A DNA stretch of 64,000 nucleotides from Pagrus major (Eukaryota; Chordata; Actinopteri; Spariformes; Sparidae): the NCBI RefSeq assembly GCF_040436345.1, contig NC_133235.1, positions 17,384,660 to 17,448,659 of the forward strand, written 5' to 3'. How positions within the stretch are numbered: the stretch's first letter is position 1; each line of letters begins with the position of its first letter. Below are positions 63,540-64,000 of this stretch, piece after piece. Under the pieces are notes generated by a model. That model was not told the DNA's origin and did not search any database. It worked only from the letters and a program-made list of their open reading frames with translations. Position numbers and translations under genes: made by a program.

Positions 63540-64000
63540 AAATTACATAATTACATAATCGCCATCAGTCAACAGGATGCTGTCTGACTCTGTCACTCGC
63601 GGGGAGGGATGCTGTTTTATGGGGGAAAGTTCACTGAAGTCTCGGTCGGGAGGGCTGACCTTCGCAGTGATTTTTTTCACCGCGACAAACACTTGGTGAG
63701 TAAAAGTTTTTTGCCGGGACAGACGCTGTTTTTCGGGCAGAATTGTGACGAAGAGTCGGTCGGACAGACACTTCTCCACTTATAACTGCAGTATTTTTTT
63801 CCTCATATAAGTTGCCAAAGACACGACCAGTTACTACGTTACTGTTGTTTGGTCCTGTAACGTTGCTTTGTGGGACATTTCTCTTTATTTTGTTGAGTGA
63901 AGGATCTGTTTAGTTATCAGACAGTGAACACCATCAGACCGACACACCCTCACTCCGCACCGCCGGCTTATCCGTTCACACTGGTTCGGTTCGCTAATAC
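63540..64000. promoter_or_regulatory. CpG-richer right edge, possible promoter of a further gene
   Basis: From about 63590 CpG content rises (CACTCGCGGGGAGGG, CTCGGTCGGGAGGG, CACCGCGACAAACAC, AAGAGTCGGTCGGACAG, GCACCGCCGGC). This resembles the promoter and 5' UTR of a gene starting beyond the window. I could not identify a coding exon or orientation. Confidence 0.35.

Overview
The window is nuclear DNA from a vertebrate, almost certainly a ray-finned (teleost) fish. It is AT-rich, with short GT-AG introns and dispersed repeats of types common in fish genomes. Its four protein-coding genes read as eps15l1 (partial), calreticulin (calr3-type), dnah8 (complete) and a retinal homeobox gene of the rx1/rx2 type (complete). 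In human, EPS15L1 and CALR3 are also close neighbours, which supports the calr3 call. No prokaryotic or organellar sequence, and no tRNA, rRNA or CRISPR array, was seen.

Layout. 1-5749 (- strand): the first 11 coding exons of eps15l1, an endocytic adaptor with three EH domains; the rest lies beyond the left edge. 7690-10447 (-): all nine exons of a 423-residue calreticulin ending in KDEL, with a perfect ER stress response element (ERSE) 150 bp upstream of its start codon. 10620-14138: a repeat-rich spacer holding a Ty3/gypsy-type LTR relic whose two ends are inverted copies of each other between 5-bp target duplications. 14139-46101 (+): dnah8, an outer-arm axonemal dynein heavy chain. I could place 92 coding exons that stay in phase from a start at 15503 (or 15506) to the stop at 46101, giving about 4553 residues. 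46102-51923: a gene-free spacer with several GC-richer blocks that look like conserved regulatory DNA. 51924-56410 (-): the rx gene, three exons, 325 residues. 56411-64000: a gene-free flank with two more candidate regulatory blocks, a 202-bp MITE, a degenerate repeat, a dead LINE fragment and a CpG-richer right edge that may be the start of another gene.

The four genes do not form one pathway. Eps15l1 works in clathrin endocytosis, calreticulin in ER folding and calcium storage, Dnah8 in ciliary or sperm motility, and Rx in eye-field and retinal identity. dnah8 and calr3 are divergent (head to head, 3.7 kb apart) and dnah8 and rx are convergent (tail to tail, 5.8 kb apart).

I found no convincing undescribed multi-gene system. 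The most unusual structures are the inverted LTR/gag chimera, two GC-AG introns in dnah8, an intronic telomere-like repeat, the ERSE, and candidate regulatory blocks around rx. All exon boundaries were placed by eye from splice sites, reading phase and family similarity, without transcript data.
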